Of a DNA stretch of 64,000 nt, positions 61,740 through 64,000 are shown in pieces. Every line of letters begins with the position of its first letter. The stretch's first letter is position 1. The notes beneath the pieces were generated by a model. The model was not told the DNA's origin, did not search any database, and saw nothing but the letters and a program-made list of their open reading frames with translations. The stretch is taken from positions 62,001 through 126,000 of the forward strand of contig NZ_FOAO01000009.1 in assembly GCF_900109665.1 (NCBI RefSeq). The letters are read 5' to 3'. The position numbers were made by a program, and so were the translations under genes. This DNA comes from Blastococcus sp. DSM 46786 (GTDB taxonomy: Bacteria; Actinomycetota; Actinomycetes; Mycobacteriales; Geodermatophilaceae).

Positions 61740-62675
61740 TCAGGCGGAGGTCCCCCGGTCGGGGCGGTCCGCCGCGGCGGCGTCCAGCTCCCCGGCGTAG
61801 CGGCGCACCGCCTCGCGCAGCGCGTCCTCCACGTCCCACCCGCGCGCCTCGGCGGCGGCGACGACGGCCAGCAACCGCTCGCCGAGCGCCTCGGGGCTCG
61901 CGTCGGCCAGCTCGGCCGGCTCGGGGCTGGGGAACCCCGCCCGCCCGGCCCGGCGCACCAGGGCCGCGCCCCACGAGGCAGCCGGCTGCGAGCGGGAGAC
62001 CCCCTCGGTGGGCGAGCGGCGCTGCTTCTCGGCCTTCTTGATCTCCTCCCAGCCCGCCTCGACCTGCGCGACGTCACGCGGCCCCGCGTTCCCGAACACG
62101 TGCGGGTGGCGGCGGACCAGCTTGTCCACCAGGTCGCCGGCGACGTCGTCGACGTCGAAGCGCCGCCCGTCCCCCGCCTCGGCGGCGACGCGGGCGTGGA
62201 ACACCACCTGCAGCAGGACGTCGCCCAGCTCCTCGCGCATCGCGACCGGGTCGTCGTCGACGATCGCGTCGTAGGCCTCGTGCGCCTCCTCCAGCAGGTA
62301 GCCGCGCAGCGAGGCGTGGGTCTGCTCGGCGTCCCAGGGGCACCCGCCGGGCGAGCGCAGCCGGTCCATGACCGCGACGACGTCGAGCAGCCGCGCACCG
62401 GGCGGCGCCGGCGCTCCGACCACCGCCGGCACCCCGGGGAAGGCGGCCGCCTCGTCCGGCGACGCCAGGCAGACGACGTCGTCCGCGCGGGCGGTCGCGG
62501 CCGCGGCGCCGGGCAGCTCCTCGACCGCGACGCCGGCGGCCCGCAGCATCGCCGCCTCCGCCCCGGCACCCGGCAGCGCGACGACCACCCGGGGTCCGGT
62601 CACCGCCGTCCAGCCGTCCGCGCCCAGGAGCGCGGGGAGCCGGGGGTCGACGGTGACGACGAGGGCGACGGGCAC
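61740..62675 (-). CDS. mazG: MazG-type nucleoside triphosphate pyrophosphohydrolase
   Basis: House-cleaning enzyme hydrolysing non-canonical or excess NTPs. The 311 residues have a 90-residue actinobacterial N-terminal domain, then the MazG core with LRSPGGCPWDAEQTHASL, the EExxE metal site LLEEAHEAYDAIVDDDPVAM and EELGDVLLQVVFHA, and RHPHVFGNA. It is the counterpart of mycobacterial Rv1021, upstream of eno in the same order as here. The start codon is GTG 62675. Confidence 0.92.
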   Translation of the reverse strand: MPVALVVTVDPRLPALLGADGWTAVTGPRVVVALPGAGAEAAMLRAAGVAVEELPGAAAATARADDVVCLASPDEAAAFPGVPAVVGAPAPPGARLLDVVAVMDRLRSPGGCPWDAEQTHASLRGYLLEEAHEAYDAIVDDDPVAMREELGDVLLQVVFHARVAAEAGDGRRFDVDDVAGDLVDKLVRRHPHVFGNAGPRDVAQVEAGWEEIKKAEKQRRSPTEGVSRSQPAASWGAALVRRAGRAGFPSPEPAELADASPEALGERLLAVVAAAEARGWDVEDALREAVRRYAGELDAAAADRPDRGTSA

Positions 62676-62706
62676 TCGCCCAGTCTCCGGGAGCCGGCGC
62701 CGGCGG

Positions 62707-63681
62707 CTACTCGGCGGGGGTGGTCTCGTCCCCGAGGATGTCGACGACGCCGACGCGGGCCGGCAGCAGCCGCCCGTCCTCGTACACGCCGTAACGCGGG
62801 TTGACCGTGACGTCGAGGCCGGCCCGCACCTCCTCGAGCAACGGCTGGGCCGCCGCCTCCACCTGCTCGCCGGCCTCCTCGACCAGCCGCGGCCGGAGCT
62901 CCTCGAACGAGGGGTAGGCCGTCCCGGCGCGGAAGGCGACGACGATCCCGCCGGCCTGGGGCACCGGCACCGCGACCGCCGTCCCCGGCGCCGCGGCGGC
63001 GAGCGGACCGGCCAGCGCGCTCGGCAGCTCCCCGGGTGCCCGCCGGTCGAGCTCGGGCAGCGTGAACTGGCCGGGGAACCGCGCGGCCACCGCGGGGTAG
63101 CTCGCGGGGTCGGCCGCGAGCTCCGCGATCACCGCGTCGGCGGTGGCCTGGTCGGGCACCGTGACGTAGCCGTACTCGACCTGGCCCAGCTCCTCGCGGA
63201 CCTCCTCGTACCGGGCCCGCAGCGCGGCCTCGTCCACCGGCTCCGCCCCGCCCTCGGCGGTGGCGATCTCCTGGCGCACCAGCTGCTGGCGCACGCTCTC
63301 GCGGATGTCGGCCGGGGCGATGCCCTGCTGGGCGAGCCGGTCGTACACCGCCTCGGGGTCGTCCGCGCCCAGCAGCTCCTCGATCCGGCGGGTCACCTCG
63401 GCGTCGGTGACCTGCACGTCGTAGCGCTGCGCAGCCGCCTCGTGCACCTCGGCCTCGACGAGCAAGCCGAGCACCTGGGCGGTGAGGTCCTCCTCGCGCC
63501 CCTCGACGGCGGCGGCGATCTCGGCGTCCGCGAGCCGGTCGTCGACCTGCGCCTGCAGTTCGTCGACGGTGATCCGCTCGTCACCCACGTAGGCGGCGAC
63601 GTCCGGCGCGGACCGGCACCCGGCCAGGGCGAGGACGGCCAGGAGCGCGGCGGTGCTGGCACGAGCGGTCCGGTGCTGCAT
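62707..63681 (-). CDS. SurA/PpiC-type lipoprotein
   Basis: Predicted extracytoplasmic folding factor. From ATG 63681 it has 324 residues: signal peptide with lipobox LAVLALAGCRS, a SurA-N-type helical domain (AYVGDERITVDELQAQVDDR, VQVTDAEVTRRIEELLGAD), and a parvulin-like domain (residues 160-270, YGYVTVPDQATADAVIAELA) whose catalytic residues look degenerate by reading. Further upstream codons (GTG 63702) are possible. It lies between mfd and mazG, a standard actinobacterial order. PPIase activity is uncertain. Confidence 0.83.
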   Translation of the reverse strand: MQHRTARASTAALLAVLALAGCRSAPDVAAYVGDERITVDELQAQVDDRLADAEIAAAVEGREEDLTAQVLGLLVEAEVHEAAAQRYDVQVTDAEVTRRIEELLGADDPEAVYDRLAQQGIAPADIRESVRQQLVRQEIATAEGGAEPVDEAALRARYEEVREELGQVEYGYVTVPDQATADAVIAELAADPASYPAVAARFPGQFTLPELDRRAPGELPSALAGPLAAAAPGTAVAVPVPQAGGIVVAFRAGTAYPSFEELRPRLVEEAGEQVEAAAQPLLEEVRAGLDVTVNPRYGVYEDGRLLPARVGVVDILGDETTPAE

Positions 63682-63710
63682 CACGCGGCGAGACTGCCAC
63701 ACCGGATGTG

Positions 63711-63770
63711 CAGAAGGACCCCGCTGCCCCCACGCCTCGCACGCTCGGCGCGGGCCCCCTGCAGCGGGGC
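63711..63770. repeat. Dispersed repeat family B, copy 3
   Basis: The reverse complement reads GGGGGCCCGCGCCGAGCGTG, then CGAGGCGTGGGGGCAGCGGG, GTCCTTCT. Arms CCCCGCTGC (63720-63728) and GCAGCGGGG (63761-63769) are perfectly complementary. It fills the gap between the mfd stop and the lipoprotein start. Confidence 0.85.
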
Positions 63771-63794
63771 CGGCAGCAGGCCGCCCCGGTCGGG

Positions 63795-64000
63795 CTACGC
63801 GGCGACGGGCTGCTCCAGGACGGCGCGCAGCACCGCGTGCAGGTTCTCCAGCAGGGCGACGTCCCGCAGCGGGGTGCGCCGGTCGGGGCCGACCGGCACC
63901 TTGAGCGAGATGGTCCGCACCGCCGCCTTGTAGGAGGCGCCGTCGGCCAGCCGGGCGAGCCGCATCTGCTTGGACTCCGGCAGGTCGACCGGGCCGACCC
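63795..64000 (-). CDS. mfd: Transcription-repair coupling factor Mfd, C-terminal fragment
   Basis: Only the last 68 residues lie in the window (the gene enters from the right edge and stops at TAG 63795-63797). VGPVDLPESKQMRLARLADG and ASYKAAVRTISLKVP fit the C-terminal TRCF/D7 region of Mfd. The call rests partly on order (mfd, lipoprotein, mazG, eno). No full domain is visible. Confidence 0.75.
   Translation of the reverse strand, partial: VGPVDLPESKQMRLARLADGASYKAAVRTISLKVPVGPDRRTPLRDVALLENLHAVLRAVLEQPVAA

Overview
The window is high-GC, gene-dense actinobacterial chromosome, and its gene content reads as core rather than mobile. Mycothiol S-conjugate amidase (mca), a furA-katG pair, RNHCP and DUF501 proteins, a geranylgeranyl-reductase-type flavoprotein and mycobacterium-like gene order (mfd, SurA-like lipoprotein, mazG, eno, ftsB-like, DUF501, ppx; also mca/greA, uppS/trhA and SGNH hydrolase/thiolase) all point to Actinobacteria. 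A complete-looking flagellar basal-body set suggests a motile lineage. Geodermatophilaceae (Blastococcus, Geodermatophilus, Modestobacter) is my best guess, made from gene content only.

Region 1 (1-25.3 kb) is the flagellar locus, all on the + strand. After the tail of a probable glycosyltransferase come flgB-flgC-fliE-fliF-fliG-fliH-fliI-fliJ, a fused NlpC/P60 plus lytic-transglycosylase wall hydrolase, fliK, flgD, flgE, swrD(flbD)-motA-motB-fliL, fliM-fliN-fliO-fliP-fliQ-fliR-flhB, flhA, a giant FlhF-like protein with a degenerate GTPase domain, and an 81-residue membrane protein. Many neighbours overlap by 1-20 bases, indicating translational coupling. Four or five sigma-28/WhiG-like promoters (TCAN-N16/17-GCCGATGA type) mark the starts of the transcription blocks. 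Flagellin, cap, hook-filament junction, chemotaxis and sigma-28 genes are not here and probably lie upstream of base 1.

Region 2 (25.3-34.3 kb) is mostly on the - strand: PhoH2-like PIN-PhoH ATPase, a DrrAB-type ABC exporter, a small membrane protein, a DUF885 protein, a cis-prenyl synthase with divergent hemolysin-III protein, a geranylgeranyl-reductase-family flavoprotein and an uncharacterised basic-N-terminus protein.

Region 3 (34.3-49.5 kb) carries furA-katG (peroxide defence), a discoidin-like lipoprotein, mca with a coupled small membrane protein, greA, an RNHCP protein, an M3 oligopeptidase, a second ABC-2 exporter, threonine dehydratase and a MoxR-type AAA+/VWA pair.

Region 4 (49.6-64 kb) carries a DUF2252 protein, an SGNH hydrolase, a thiolase, a Bax-inhibitor-1-like membrane protein, a MalY/PatB-type aminotransferase, an unusual short tRNA with anticodon UAA, then the conserved - strand block UDG, ppx, DUF501, ftsB-like, eno, MscS channel, mazG, SurA-like lipoprotein and the 3' end of mfd.

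The most unusual non-genic signal is a set of dispersed intergenic repeats. Family A has core GCGATCC-TCC-GGATCGC, family B has core GAGCGTGCGAGG, family C is hairpins containing GGCATAGGAAGCTAT, and a 17-bp palindrome occurs twice. Some copies show compensatory base changes in their stems, and one family B copy forms the N-terminal codons of the DUF501 gene.
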